The position numbers were made by a program, and so were the translations under genes. 64,000 nt of DNA from NCBI GenBank assembly GCA_036346225.1, contig JARFIW010001469.1, forward strand, positions 5,612,001-5,676,000, in the 5' to 3' direction. A model generated the notes under the pieces. It did not search any database and was not told the origin of the DNA. It saw only the letters and a list, made by a program, of their open reading frames with translations. Each line of letters begins with the position of its first letter. Position 1 is the stretch's first letter. Source of the stretch: Platerodrilus igneus. Lineage: Eukaryota; Arthropoda; Insecta; Coleoptera; Lycidae. Below, in pieces: positions 35,285-48,448 of the stretch.

Positions 35285-37540
35285 TCAGATAGACCGATTT
35301 ATAAAAGACCAAACATAATTAATTTAAATAATATCAATCAACAAATATTGCCATACATAGAAATACACAACGCAGAACTTAAATTATTATTCGACAACGG
35401 ATCTTCAAAAACACTAATTAGCCTGCGAACTGTAAAAAACATTATTTAGATTTTGTAGAGAGAGAACCTTTTAAAATTAAAACAGGCCATCAAACGACAA
35501 CTACATCAATTCATAGTTAACATAACCTTAGCAAAAACTTCCAACGTAAAAATGAAACATAAATTTTGCATTTTTGCAAAGCACAGACAAATCCCCCATT
35601 AAATTTCAAAATACCCAAACCGATCAAAAATACACCATAGAACCCCGGACAGAAAAACAAATAAAAATTTTAGTAAATTCAAAAAACGACGTGGGAATTA
35701 TAAACCACATGTCATTCCAACCCGGAGTAGAAACACCCACAGTACTAGTACAAATAAAAGATAATTACTCCACTACAACGATTCTAAACTCAAATAACTA
35801 CGCCGTGGAATTATCGCTGACAAACCCAATTAACGTAGAAGAATTGAACTTTAACAAAATGAAAACAGACAAAAGTTTATAAGACAATTACAACCCTATA
35901 GAAAACGCAAGAGGATGTTAAGAGGAAATTTAAATAACGTTCGTTTCAACAATGACATTAATAACAAAAAGGAGAGAGCAATTAAAGACTTATGTTTTGA
36001 ATACCACGATATATACCATTGCTAAGGAATACCTTTAACCTTCACTAACACAGTCAAACACAATATAGAATTAACGGATAATAAGCCAATTTTTACCAAC
36101 GCAACAGACTACCTCAGGCAAGCCAAGAAAAAGCAGATAGACAGGTAACAGATTTATTAGAACAGGATAATCCAACGCTCAAACTCACCAAAGAGCAGCC
36201 CTGTATAAATAGGACCAAAGAAATTAGACGCCTCAGGCAAGTGAAAATACGGAATGGTTATAGACATTAGAAAACTAAACGAAAAAACGGTAGACGGCAA
36301 ATACCCACTACCCAATATCACCGAGATTTTAGACAAATTAGGAAAGTGTCCATATTTTTCAACATTAGACTTCGGCTCAGGATATCACCAAGCAGAGATG
36401 AACGAAAAAGACAGCGAAAACCGCATTTAGCACACCGAGAGGGCACTCCGAATACAAACGAATGCCATTTGGATTGAAGAACGCACCCGTCACTTTTCAA
36501 AGAGTCATGGACAACATCATACAAGAAATACACAACGAAAAATGTCTGGTGTACCTAGAAGACATAATAGTATATTCAACATCACTGGTAGAACACATTG
36601 AAAGATTAAGAGAAGTTTTTGAAAGACTAAGAAAAGCACATTTTAAAGTTAAACTAGACAAAAGCGAATTTATACAAAAAGAAGTATCATTTTTAAGACG
36701 CATAATAACCCCTCAAGGAGTTATGCCAAATCCAGACAGACAAACCTAGATCTAAATTACCCCTTACTCAAAACTAACTAAGAAATCAAAGGATTTTTAG
36801 GACTCAGTGGTTATTACCGCAAATTCATTAAAGGTTACGCACAGATAACCAAACCCCTAACAAATTATTTAAGAAAGGGAAATAAAATTCAACACACCCC
36901 AGAATTTATTAAAGCCGTAGAAAAAATTAAATGCATACTTACGAATCACCCTGTATTACAATACCCAGACTTTTCAAAACCATTTATATTGACAATTAAC
37001 GCATCAAACGTAGCACTAGGCGCAGTATTGAGCTAAGGAAAAGTAGGTAGCGATAAACTAATCAACTACGCATCTAGAATCCTAAACTAGACTGAACAAA
37101 AATACAGCACAATCAAGAAAGAATTTTTAGCAATAATTTGGGCAACGAAATATTTTAAACCATACCTTTATGAAAGAAAATTCTATATATATACCGACCA
37201 TAGACCATTAGTATGGCTATGCAAGCACAATGAACCGAATTCAAAATTACAATGATGGAGAATTAGACAAGAGGAGTATGATTATGAAATTATATACAAA
37301 AAAGAAATTTATAACAATAACGCAAACGCACTAAGCAGAATACAACTCAACGCAATAGAAACGGAATCAATTATAGCCAACGTAGACGAAGCAGAAATAA
37401 GAAAAGACCCAGAAGAAACAGACACCATACACTCGACACAGAACGAAGAACCAAAAACCGCAATTAAAATTTTAAACAAAACGATAGACATAAAACCAAA
37501 TCAATTCATAATTACCGAAATTTTAACCAACCCCAATCCC
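35285..37540 (+). pseudogene. pol: Provirus B pol: protease, RT, RNase H (broken)
   Basis: The protease region has LLFDNGSSKTLI, where copy C has the standard DTG. RT starts near 36235 (VIDIRKLNEKTVDGKYPLPN, STLDFGSGYHQAEM), is frameshifted near 36420, and continues in 36462-36749 (MPFGLKNAPVTFQRVMD). The catalytic box reads YLEDIIVYS instead of YLDD, so one catalytic Asp is Glu. RNase H has LTINASN where Asp is expected. It also retains the connection region (EIKGFLGLSGYYRKFI) and YTDHRPLVWL. All three enzymes therefore show altered active sites besides stops. Confidence 0.88.
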
Positions 37541-37549
37541 GTAATACGA

Positions 37550-40500
37550 AAATAGACAATAAGAAAATATATCAAATCCAAATAACTAAGGACGACAACG
37601 AGGAACAAATAATTAAAATTCTAAAAGAATATACCACCGAGAAAAAACGATTTTACTTTTACTTCACCACCGAACATTTATATAAACGATTTTCAGAATT
37701 ATATATTAAATGATTTAACATTTTCGGCCCTGAACTTATTAGATGCACAAGAAAATTAATAACCTTAGACGACCTTGACGAAATAAACGACGTAATTAGA
37801 AATCAACACGAAGGCAAAACCAACCATCGTCGAATTAATAAAATACTAAAGCAACCTATAAGACGATACTACTTTAAAGATATGAAAGAGTTAACCACAG
37901 ATTTTATCAACCAATGCGAACTATGCGATAAAGCAAAATACGACAGAACACCTCCAAAGATACCCTTAATGTTAACCAAAACACCCGATAAACCTTTTCA
38001 AAAACTACATGCAGACACTTTAGTAGTAGAAGCACAAAGCTTTTTAACAATTTTAGACGCATTCACCAAAGTAGTGTAAGTGTAATAAAAAACGGGGTAA
38101 TTATAAACTTTTTGTAAGTTTATTACCCTTTATCCTCGTGACTATCAGCTATATACTAAAACTCTCTATTTTTAATCTGATATCACTAGGTCGAGATTTT
38201 CTTCTTTATACTCCAAGCCCAGGGTAATGTCAGATGGAAAACGGCTTTAGACAAAGAAAACTCTTAGGGGTTAAACGGCTAGTAGAGTGTTAGCTCTGGG
38301 TAGATCATGAGCATGGGTCATGGGTGGATAATCGACCAAAAATATTTTTAATAGGCGCCACCGTATTTTTTAATACAAGTGCCAACAAAATTTAACTGTG
38401 TTTGTATAAGGGGAATGCGGAAACCTTATCTTAACACCACTATCATAGCCATAAAATTTGAATTTCACTCTTTATCACACACTTACCAAAACCTCAACCA
38501 CCAGATGTCAAACAGTTGTCTCAGCTTTACCTGTGAACAAACAAAAACACCACATGGACACTATCTGTGTCCTCAAAAGCATATGCCAAAAATAGAATAA
38601 ATGAATTTAAACATCTGTGAAATACTAAAGGGATTCATTTTCACTACTCTGTCTTTTTACTTAAGGAGGATTTGCTCTAGTTTTCTCTTTCCTAATTTAA
38701 ATGTTGTATAATAAAACTTCTTTCAAAGGAAACAAAATGAATTCTATTTATATGTAGAAATCTGATTATATACATGTGACTGCAATATATATATTTACTA
38801 TCTTGTCATAAAAATTTTTTATAAAAAGAATTTTAGTGAAGTTTAACCTTCAAAATAAATATGTATTAATTGATCATTTCTATAAAATTTAGTTTAAGCA
38901 AACATGTAATAATTTATTAGATCATAACACATGAATTTATTTTACTTATAATCATTGAAGCGCTTCCTTGACCATTTACAACAAAGATTGATCATCAGAA
39001 AATAGCGATCATAAAATGCAACTACTCAAATTTAACTGTAATCTACACAAAAAATATACACGAATTTCAGCACTAATAAAAAGCTTTTACATGACCTGAA
39101 TGTTTTTAAGCAAAATGTGAAAATTAAATCAAGACTGCATCTGGCGTCTAGATTAGAAACAGAATCTATACTATCTTTTTTATCTGACATAAGTTGTCAT
39201 TTTAAATATCTTAAAACACATTGAGTGCGTGTACAAGCAACAGACAAATTAGATATTTATTCGGTGTGTTATTGACTTTAAAAAACTACTTTTTATTTGT
39301 GTTACTCTAATATTCAACGTAGCAAATCTCATAATAATTTACTATACTTTCAAAGTTACGGAAAGTTTCAAACACTCACGTGTATCCAAATAAATTGCAG
39401 GTGCAAAATCATGACGTCAGCTGTTGTATTTTTCCAGCGTATTAATCATCTGTAAGTTTGAAGTACCAAGATTCTTTGTATAATAAACCATTTCTATACG
39501 GCGTATTAAATAGATAGAACGAAACCATAACTGCCTGCTTTAAATTATTGCGACGAAAATTTATTATAATTTAACATTGAAAATTGTTGTTGTAGATATG
39601 TCCATTAGATATTGCATGTCTTAAATGATGTATATTATCGTTCCATGTTCTCAACTCAAGCTCTTCTTCCTGACTCTATTAGACGCCTCGTGTTTTAATC
39701 GGGGCATCTTGACTTTTATCTCTAGTCTACAAAAAGCGACTTCACTCTTCGACGTTGGGAACAAAAGTGCTGATAATTAACTGGACAACGCTTGGTAACA
39801 AGCCTCAGAATATATATCTTCTAGAATCTATGTGTTATTATGAACATTATACTTTAATTTTTATTGGCTGAATATTTACGAATTAAATGCTTTAAAATTT
39901 ATCTGTTTTATTATTAATTTATTAAGCTTGGTGTAACAAGAAAAAAAAATACGTTACAGTAGGTCAAGCAATACCCATCACTTCCAAAAATAGCATCGAC
40001 GTAATCCAAGGATCCTTACAATATTTTACATTTTATGGCGCACCCGAAACAATAACTTCGATAACAGCAGCGAATTTTAGAAATGAAACGATACAAAACA
40101 CCCTAGAACTCCATAAAATAAAATTTCACTTAATAACCGAAAACCACCCTGAATCAAACGGATTAATTGAAAGATTACACCTAACCCTATTAGAGCAGAT
40201 CAGATTATTAAGATTAACTTACAAAAAAGAGCACATCACCAATTTAATGTCATACGCACTAATCGCCTACAATAACACTCATCAACAAATTTTACACCCC
40301 TAGTTTTAACGTTAGGGCATTCAGATTCCCGCAACCGTTACGACATGCATTACAACAAAGAAGTATACCAACAGTATGCTAAAGACCATAAAGAGAAACT
40401 AAAAATAACTTATGATTAGGTAAAGGTTAAATTAGATAACGACAAACAACGTATTACCACAACCCGCAACAAAAATACCGACATTAATAAGTTTTCAATA

Positions 40501-40760
40501 GGACAAACCGTAAACGAGAAGAACTTTCAAAGTAAATGACACAAAACGGCCCCCAGAAATTTAGGCGTTCAAAATCAAAAAAATATCAGACAAAAATATA
40601 GCCGTAGTAGACAACGGAAGAATAGTAAAAAATATTCATTTGAAAAACGTAAGACACCATGTAATTTCAGATGCACAGCCATCACCCTTACCGTCAACCT
40701 CCACCCAGGTAGAACGCACAACGAGATATTAGTTGAAGACATAAAAACAACCCCGGTATA
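37550..40760 (+). pseudogene. pol: Provirus B integrase, split by a 1.9-kb insertion
   Basis: The N-terminal zinc region with intact CELC and the start of the core (LHADTLVVEA) are at about 37790-38074. The rest resumes at 39959 (VGQAIPITSKNSIDVIQG in translation), running through the second Asp region and a Glu in NGLIERLH to the basic C-terminal part near 40680. Copy A shows the uninterrupted junction. Confidence 0.82.
38071..39962 (-). mobile_element. E-family insertion in provirus B integrase
   Basis: Insertion 38075-39958 (1884 bp) with ends TGTAA...TTACA and gtag duplicated at 38071-38074 and 39959-39962; copy A has the empty site. Read on the minus strand it carries ggtggcgcc and a catgctcatgatctaccc region matching the core of the elements at 9552 and 49592. 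No ORF is recognised. It could be a long solo LTR or another non-autonomous element with TG/CA ends. Confidence 0.75.
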
Positions 40761-40769
40761 CTACCAGTA

Positions 40770-41990
40770 AGATTGGGAAGTAAGCAAAATACAATAGACT
40801 ATTGGACATTCGCACAAAAATTTGACTTAACAGAATTAAAACAAGAGTTTCACATAATTAAAGACAATTATTACAGACTGAAACTAACATGCAAACCACA
40901 ATGTTAGGAATGCCAGATTTAATCAGATTCAATACGATATTCACTCAAATAATATCAACCCTTACTGCAATCCAACAAATTTTAGCCACATTACAAAATG
41001 CTGCCACATTTGCAAAATTGAATGCATTGCACTCTAGTATTATAGAACCAAGCGACTTATTAAAAGAATTATTAAAAATTAGATCATTTATAACTAACAG
41101 TAAATTACCCTTCGAAATAATAGAATCAAACATACTCATATTTGAAAAAATAGCTATAATGAAAGAATATGTAAAGAATAACGAAATCACATTTTTAATA
41201 GAAATCCCCCATAGTGGAAAGTAACATTTATAATTATTACCATTTATTTGCTTTCCCCATGAAAATTACTAGCATGTATCAAGTTATTATCCCCAAAATC
41301 AGGTTCCTTTCCTTAAATGAACTCTGATATGGTTACACAAACTAAAAATGTAACGAAGTAACACCAAATCAATATTTATGCCAATCGTTAACAACAACAA
41401 CTATTCAAGAAGACAGCCCTTGTGAAGTACAATTATTAAGATTTTCAAACCATTACAACTGTGAAGCAAAACCAGTACAAATTACCAATATGAAAATTCA
41501 AAAAGTTACAGAAAACAAATGGATTGCTGTATTTCCAACTGAAGTAATAGCAACTACCCACTGCAGCCAAGACGAAAACAATCTAGCATTAACCGGAAGC
41601 AAAGTAATCACCCTTAAAGAAGACTGTTATTTAGAATTAAAAAACGAAATAATCAGAGTATATCAAGACCCAACAGTAACCAAGAAATTCACAAATTTAC
41701 CAGACCACAATTCAAGAAAAACGCAAACCAAAGATGATGAAATCATCAAAAAACCCATGCAACTAGAACACCTAGACTTAGACGATCTCAACCGCTGCAA
41801 GAAATTAATGGACAATTATAAGGAACATTTGAGTGAGTTAAAAGTGCCAAAATTACACTACGATAATATAAACGTTTGGACAATTATATTAATTATTTTA
41901 ATCATTTTTCTAATTATATATGTATTTTACAAAATGTATCTTAGATATAAGAATAAAGAGAAAAAAATTAGACATTGGAAACGAAAGTAA
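40770..41990 (+). pseudogene. env: Provirus B env (broken into three frames)
   Basis: An envelope of the insect errantivirus/baculovirus F type. The first piece is DYWTFAQKFDLTELKQEF. The second frame 40889-41224 (111 aa) has long hydrophobic heptad-like stretches (FTQIISTLTAIQQILATLQ). The third frame 41490-41990 (166 aa) carries ectodomain residues with Cys, then a membrane anchor (TIILIILIIFLIIYVFYK) and a short basic tail. Between 41225 and 41490 the frame is lost. In the family this protein is a membrane fusion glycoprotein; here it is not expressible as one chain. Confidence 0.82.
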
Positions 41991-42080
41991 ATAAAGAAGT
42001 AACAGATATACCCTTAGGGACAATGAATTTTAAAAATTAAGCAAAAGTAAAACCCTTAATTTTTCATTTACGTCGGGAGG

Positions 42081-42644
42081 AGTTATGTATCTCCCAATGT
42101 ATATATACCGTTAATAGAAATTATTAGGAGTTAGTAAGAATTATAAAGAATTATTAAGTATATGCAACAATGTAAATTCAAGGATAAATCAGAAAGGTTA
42201 TTGAAAGTTCACAAGCAAGTTGTGAGAACGGATGCAATACATTGTATTCCAGACAGTAAGCGATACTGCAAGTGCAGATCGCAGACGGTTAAGAAACCGC
42301 GATTACTTAGAAATTAAGATTGTTACATTGTATAATGAATAGAATTAAGAAATAAGCAGACATAAGCTCTACAAGTTCCCATAGGCATGTGAGGGGCAGG
42401 GACAACATAAATACCCCGAGAGCCCCAAGTCAGTCAGTCAGTCTACAGTATTTCAGCTTTAACATTGCCGTTTACTGAGGCTACTCGCCCTAGTATTAAT
42501 TCAATTATTAATTTTATTTCTACTTAGAATATTTAATCCAGTTTGTCAAAATTCCATATTTAATATATGTTTGAATAATAAAATTTGTTACAAGTTTTGG
42601 AAGAAGTTTTTAAAAAGACCACTCCCAAGACCCGAAACGTAACT
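42081..42644 (+). repeat. Provirus B 3' LTR
   Basis: 564 bp, AGTTA...TAACT, preceded by gggagg. Very close to 27086-27632. Confidence 0.9.
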
Positions 42645-42648
42645 CGCG

Positions 42649-43605
42649 TTAATATTAGTGATAATTTAGATTTTGGTTTATCTGATGATTTTCGATTTAA
42701 GTTGTCAGAGTAGTTTGTATGTATGTGTCATTATTTTACTTAATACAAATAGTTAGCTATGGATCCACTGATTGGGTGTATTTCTGAATAACGAGCATCA
42801 ATCAATTAATCACAAATCACGGTATTCCCTTTCCGGTTAACTAAACCTAGCAGCTCTTTCTGAGGAATATGCAGGTGTAGCTCTAGACTGCTACACTACT
42901 TTTACTCTCAGCATCATGTAAATCTTTCTCCACGTTCATCGGTCCCTACACACCTCCTTTGCCTCTGCAACATACATTCATTGATTTTGGCAGGCTCTTT
43001 TATTTCTCAGACTTCTCACCTGTCATTCTATCAGTACCTTTTTAAACCATTTTTCTCGTAAAATATAAACGCTTCTAATAGTATTGAGAAAAGCTATTTC
43101 GTTATCTTGAACGTGTTCAATTGGCTCAAGTTTATAGACAATAAACCGTCTGTTCATTAGTTCATTCTATGTATTGTAGTTCGAAAATAATAAATCGCTA
43201 TCGTTTCTATTGGTTAGCAACCGGTTATATGCTTTACTCCATAGTGCTGTAAGAAAGATTGTAAACTTACCTCACCATTTGAACGGACGTCGTCTTATGC
43301 GACAAATTCATAGAAATCATTATAGTTCATTGAGGTCTTTTGTTTTCTTTAATTCGCTATTGCTTGCAAGCCGTGTTCTGAGAATATTTAGCAAATGCTG
43401 TCTGGAAAAATATTTAATAAGTTTTGTTCGCAGAATACTTAAGATTTATCGTTAGGAATTGTTTGTGGAAAGACAAAAAAATTTAATCAGAATTCGACCT
43501 CATAAGATTTTCAAATTTTCCATTTACAATCAAATAATCTACATACCAAATTCTTAAGAAATCTAACCCACTTAAGTACATAAAATAAGCACAAATGTAT
43601 TAATA
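42649..43605. other. 3' flank of provirus B, shared with unit 1
   Basis: Same sequence as 27637-28595. No supported gene. Confidence 0.5.
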
Positions 43606-44030
43606 TAAATAGCTATTCTTTTTTCTTTGTAGTATAAGGTAGCAAGAGTACATCTCTTGTGTCCTTCATTGTTATATTAATAATATTTTCTTTACAGCTC
43701 CTGCTTTAGCGGTAAGTAAGATATTTCTCTCTAAGGACTTCCAATTTCTCCCTTAGAGCAAACCCGTGATTAAAAAATTTTAGGACTGGGTGGCGCCCCT
43801 TTTGCACCCCCTATTTTAGTATTACTAGAGTCAGTAAGTAAACAATGTTTTGTGGTAAAACCCACGACCACTCCTCATAAGCTCTACCCGAGGAATAGAC
43901 CCTTAGCTTCGGAAAACTGTCGAGATCCCTTCACCATAAGAAGATCTCCAATTTAGTCCTTGGCTAATAATTTACACCCCCATATATTTTATATTACAAG
44001 GTAAGATGAGGTAAGTTCATTGCAGTTACC
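43606..44030 (+). repeat. Repeat core E1c
   Basis: Third copy of the module at 9552, with the 14-nt block at 43698-43711 between the same acceptor and donor. Confidence 0.6.
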
Positions 44031-44264
44031 AAAAACCCTTAATCCATAATATTTACGAACTTTTAGTTTAAAAGTTTCTAACTTTTCAGTGATGTATAGT
44101 AACGGTAAAGGTTAATTTAAATAAACACTTGGGCTGTTCATATGTGCACACACTAAATTTAAATCTTCCTTCAAATTTATCGAATAAATAAAAAAACAGT
44201 TAAACGAAAGCGAATTAAGTTTCCTTTCTAATAAGTTATTGAAGCTCAACACAAATTGACGTGA

Positions 44265-44415
44265 TATAGGAATGCATTTTTGCGAACAGGCGTTTCTTTG
44301 TACGGAAGTGCACTATATGTAAATGGACATTTCTTAATACGCGCTCATGTGTTTTCCTGACCCTTTATTAAAAACCTAATTATGTAAAACGCATGCGCAC
44401 CGTCATCGTTAGTGA
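44265..44415 (-). pseudogene. Degenerate zinc-finger remnants, 3' end of unit 3 array
   Basis: Counterpart of 10205-10378 and 29255-29420. Confidence 0.45.
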
Positions 44416-44470
44416 TGGATAACTCATAAGCTTTCTAGATTATTTTTTCCGATACAGAAAAGTCAAATAT

Positions 44471-46590
44471 TTACAACAAATGGTCGTTCATCAATATGGG
44501 ACTGGATATGTTTCGTCTTGCAGAATAATTACAAATATTGCATGCGAATGGACGTTCATTAGTGTGCGACTTCATATGCCTTTGTAAATTACTTTTCGTT
44601 GATGCGGTATAATTACACAAATTACATGCGACTGGACGTTCGTTAGTATGTGACTTTATATGTCTCTGTAAAATACCTTTCCTTGATGCGGTATAATTAC
44701 ATAAATTGCAAGCAAATGGTCGTTCGTTACTATGCAACTTTATATGTGCTAATAAATTACTTTTCAGTAATGCAGCATAATTACACAAACTGCATACGAA
44801 TGGACGTTCGTTAGGGTGTGACTTCATATGTATTTTTAAAATATCTTTATGTGATGCGGCATAATTACATAAATTGCATGCAAATGGACGTTCGTTTGTT
44901 TGCGATTTTATATGAATTTGTAAACTATATTTCCGTGATGCGGTGTAACTACATAAATTGCATGCGTATGGCCGTTCGTTAGTGTGCGACTTCAAATGAC
45001 TTTTCAACCCACCTTCATGTGATGCGGCATAGTTACATATTTTGCAGGCGAATGGACGTTCGTTAGTGTGCAACTTCATATGCCTTTTCAACCCACCTTT
45101 ATATGACGCGGCATAATTACATAAATTGCAGGCGAATGGACGTTCGTTAGTGTGCGACTTCATATGTGTTTGTAGATGATCTTTCCTTGATGCGATATAA
45201 TCACATAAATTGCAGACAAATGGACGTTCGTAAATGTGCGACTTTATATGTATTTGTAAATTACCTTTCCTTGATGTTGCATAATTACACAACATGCAAG
45301 CGAATGGACGTTCGTATGTGTGCGACATCATATGCATTTTTAAACTACCTTTATGTGATGCGGCATAATTACATAAATTGCAGACGAATGGACGTTCGTT
45401 AGTGTGCGACTTCATATGTGTTTGTAGATGATCTTTCCTTGATGCGGTATAATCACATAAATTGCATGCAAATGGACGTTTGTTACTGTGCGACTTTATA
45501 TGTGCTAGTAAATTACTCTTCAGTGATACAGCATAATTACACAAACTGCAGGTGAATGGACGTTCGTTAGTATGTGACTTCATATGTCTTTTTAAACTAC
45601 CTTTAAGTGATGCGGCATAATTACATAAATTGCATGCGAATGGACGTTCGTTTGTGTGCGACTTTATATGTGTAAGTAAATTACTTTTCAGCAATGTGGC
45701 ATAATTACACAGATTGCAAGCCAATGGACGTTCGTTAGTGTGCAACTTCATATGTATTTTTAAACTAACTTTATGTGATGCGGCATAATTACATAAATTG
45801 CAAGTGAATGGACGTTCGTTAGTGTGCGACTTCATATGTGTTTGTAGATGATCTTTCCTTGATGCGGTATAATCACATAAATTGCAGACAAATGGACGTT
45901 CGTAAATGTGCGACTTTATATGTATTTGTAAATTACCTTTCCTTGATGTTGCATAATTACACAACATGCAAGCGAATGGACGTTCGTATGTGTGCGACAT
46001 CATATGCATTTTTAAACTACCTTTATGTGATGCGGCATAATTACATAAATTGCAGACGAATGGACGTTCGTTAGTGTGCGACTTCATATGTGTTTGTAGA
46101 TGATCTTTCCTTGATGCGGTATAATCACATAAATTGCATGCAAATGGACGTTTGTTACTGTGCGACTTTATATGTGCTAGTAAATTACTCTTCAGTGATA
46201 CAGCATAATTACACAAACTGCAGGTGAATGGACGTTCGTTAGTATGTGACTTCATATGTCTTTTAAACTACCTTTAAGTGATGCGGCATAATTACATAAA
46301 TTGCAAGTGAATGGACGTTCGTTGGTGTGCGATTTCATATGAATTTGTAAACTATATTTCCTTGATGCGGTGTAACTACATAAATTGCAGGCATATGGCC
46401 GTTTGTTAGTGTGCGACTTCATATGTATGTGTAAATAATCTTTCCTTGATGCCATGTAATTACATAAATTGCAAGCGTATGGCCGTTCGTTAGTGTGCAA
46501 CTGTACATGACTTTTTAAAGTACTTTTCCATGGTGCGGTATAATCACACAAATTGCACGTAAATGGACGTTTGTTAGTATGCGGCATCAT
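44471..46590 (-). pseudogene. C2H2 zinc-finger array, unit 3 (about 24 fingers, two frame breaks)
   Basis: Two overlapping frames: 46590-46252 (three fingers plus a broken fourth) and 46255-44471 (594 aa, 20 full fingers plus a cut one). The break is a single missing A in an A-run (about 46262-46265); the duplicated counterpart at about 45588-45592 has the full run. Fingers 1-5 of the long frame repeat as fingers 9-13, an offset of 672 bp (8 fingers), almost without change. One finger has His replaced by Gln (HIKSQ), and the last is frameshifted by a deletion of about 16 bp near 44512. Without these lesions it would be the longest of the three arrays. Confidence 0.82.
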
Positions 46591-47030
46591 ATGTCTTCGT
46601 AAATAACTTTTCAGTGATGCGGCATAATTATATAAATTGTATATAAATGGCCGTTAGGTAGTATGCAACTGTATATGTTAAAGTGCTTTTCTGAGATTTC
46701 GTATAATCATATAAATTACACAAGTATTCAAGTTCGTTGGTATGTGACTGCATAAGTAAATGTAAAAGACTTTTGTGATGCGGTATGATCACTAAAATTG
46801 GATACAAATGTATGTTCCTCAAATAAAGGGCATATGAACTCTCAACTTGCTTTTGCAGTAAGCAGAATAAGCACATAAAAAGTCTGCAAATGGCCGTTCG
46901 TTAGTATGTGAGAACATACAAAGTTTGATGACGCCTTTAGAGGGAACAATAATTACATAAATTATACGATAACGAACGTTCCTTAGAATGCGACCGTGCT
47001 ATTTCTTGTTAAGTTACTTTTCTGCTGTGC
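46591..47030 (-). pseudogene. Degenerate 5' zinc fingers, unit 3
   Basis: Counterpart of 18672-19080 and 30847-31260, with the same Cys-to-Tyr changes and linker stop as unit 2. Confidence 0.65.
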
Positions 47031-47904
47031 AAATAACATTTTAATGGACAGTGTTTGAGGATAAGAACGCACACTACGTAATAAGTTTGTTTAGCTCGTT
47101 TAGATTTTAAAATAAAATATTGTTTGTAAAAAAAATTATTGGTAGTGTAGTAAACACATAAATGCATGTCTATACAAATAGCGTATTCTAATAATACTCT
47201 ACTTTTTGAGGCAGATTGGTTTATAAAGATTTATAAAGACATTTCCTATTAATACCAGACATCTTCTCTTACTAAACGATAAATTCTACTAGACACTTTT
47301 TACGTCAATATTAGTTATCGATCGTGTTGTTCACAAGAGCTTATTCAAAGAGCTCAATACAAAGGATTAATTTGACTACTTTTTTTCTGTAATTATGTAT
47401 ATAATAATTTACCTTACAGTGTTCTTAACGTATACTTAAATCTTTAACAATATCTATATCGCTATCAACGTGCAGCCATTTTAATAAATGTCCTTGAAGG
47501 TATTTGATAGAATCGAATGATTTGTAAACCACGACATGGTTTGTTTTTAGAGAAAACAGAGGAGTTTAAGTTTACAAATGCGCTAGTGAATCCTTGAAAA
47601 CTATTTTACGATTATTCTATTGGAATAATTATGGGAAATCGCTCTTTATACATGAACCACATTCAAACATATGATGACTTGCTTTTATGCCTTTAGCTGA
47701 AAAATCGAATGGTTGTGAGAGAATAAAATAGTGTTTTTTTGTGGCAATAATCAATGGGAAAAAGGTTTAATATCGAATAAAACGACTTTATCATGGATTT
47801 GCATCCCACTTCACATATTGCTATTTGCGTCACTGGAACTGTAAACGATACATTAACAAATGTGAAACAGTCCACACATGATGTGTAGATAAATTTGATA
47901 CGCG
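47031..47904. other. Conserved spacer, unit 3
   Basis: Diverged copy of 19081-19984. No gene is recognised. Confidence 0.45.
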
Positions 47905-48448
47905 AGTTATGTATCCCCCAATCTATGTATGTATAATGAAATAGAAGTTATTAGGAATTATTAGGAATTATTGTTAAAGAAATTATTAAGTCAAGTGCAA
48001 TAATGCAATTCAAGGATAAGTAAATAAAGGTTATTAACAGTTGTAAAAACGGATGAATACATTGTGTTCCAGACGATAGTGATACTGCAGATCGCAGGTC
48101 ACATACGGTTAAGAACAGTGATTACTTAGAAAGTAAGATTGTTACATTGTATAATGAATAAGCAGACATGGGCTCTGAAAGTTTCCACAGACATGTGAGG
48201 GACAAGGATAACATAAATACCCCGGGAGCCCCAGATCAGTCAGTCAGTCATAAGTATTTCAGCTTTAACATTGCTTTGCTTAGGATACTCACTCATATTA
48301 GTTCAATTATTAATTATTTTTCTACTTGGAGTAATTTTAAATCAGTTTGTCAAAATTCTATATTAATATCTGTGTAAACCAAATAAATTGTTACGAAGTT
48401 TTGGAAGAAGTTTTTAAAAACACCTCTCCCATGGCCCGAAACGTAACC
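47905..48448 (+). repeat. Provirus C 5' LTR and primer-binding site
   Basis: About 544 bp. The primer-binding site directly downstream (ggcgcagtcgtacggatc, from 48449) is the best preserved of the three copies and fits the 3' end of tRNA-Ser, the primer class of 17.6/297-like elements. Confidence 0.88.

Larger units (their letters stand above)
32146..42648 (+). mobile_element. Errantivirus-like provirus B, most complete but defective
   Basis: The 5' LTR (32150-32708) and 3' LTR (42081-42644) are flanked by cgcg at 32146-32149 and 42645-42648. All parts are present in order: leader, gag, protease, RT, RNase H, integrase (split by a 1.9-kb insertion), env. Many stops and frameshifts, plus altered catalytic residues, make it inactive. 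The flanks match provirus A, so both descend from one insertion. Confidence 0.92.
28596..43605. repeat. Segmental duplication unit 2
   Basis: Same order as unit 1 without the fold-back element: repeat core, zinc-finger array, spacer, provirus B, 3' flank. The junction with unit 1 at about 28595/28596 joins the 3' flank to the truncated repeat core. Confidence 0.88.

Noticed and set aside
38379..38600. 73-codon ORF inside the E-family insertion
   Set aside because: No counterpart in the related insertion at 49592-51300.
43210..43455. 81-codon plus-strand ORF shared with 28207-28446
   Set aside because: Most differences between the two copies change residues and there is no recognised domain.
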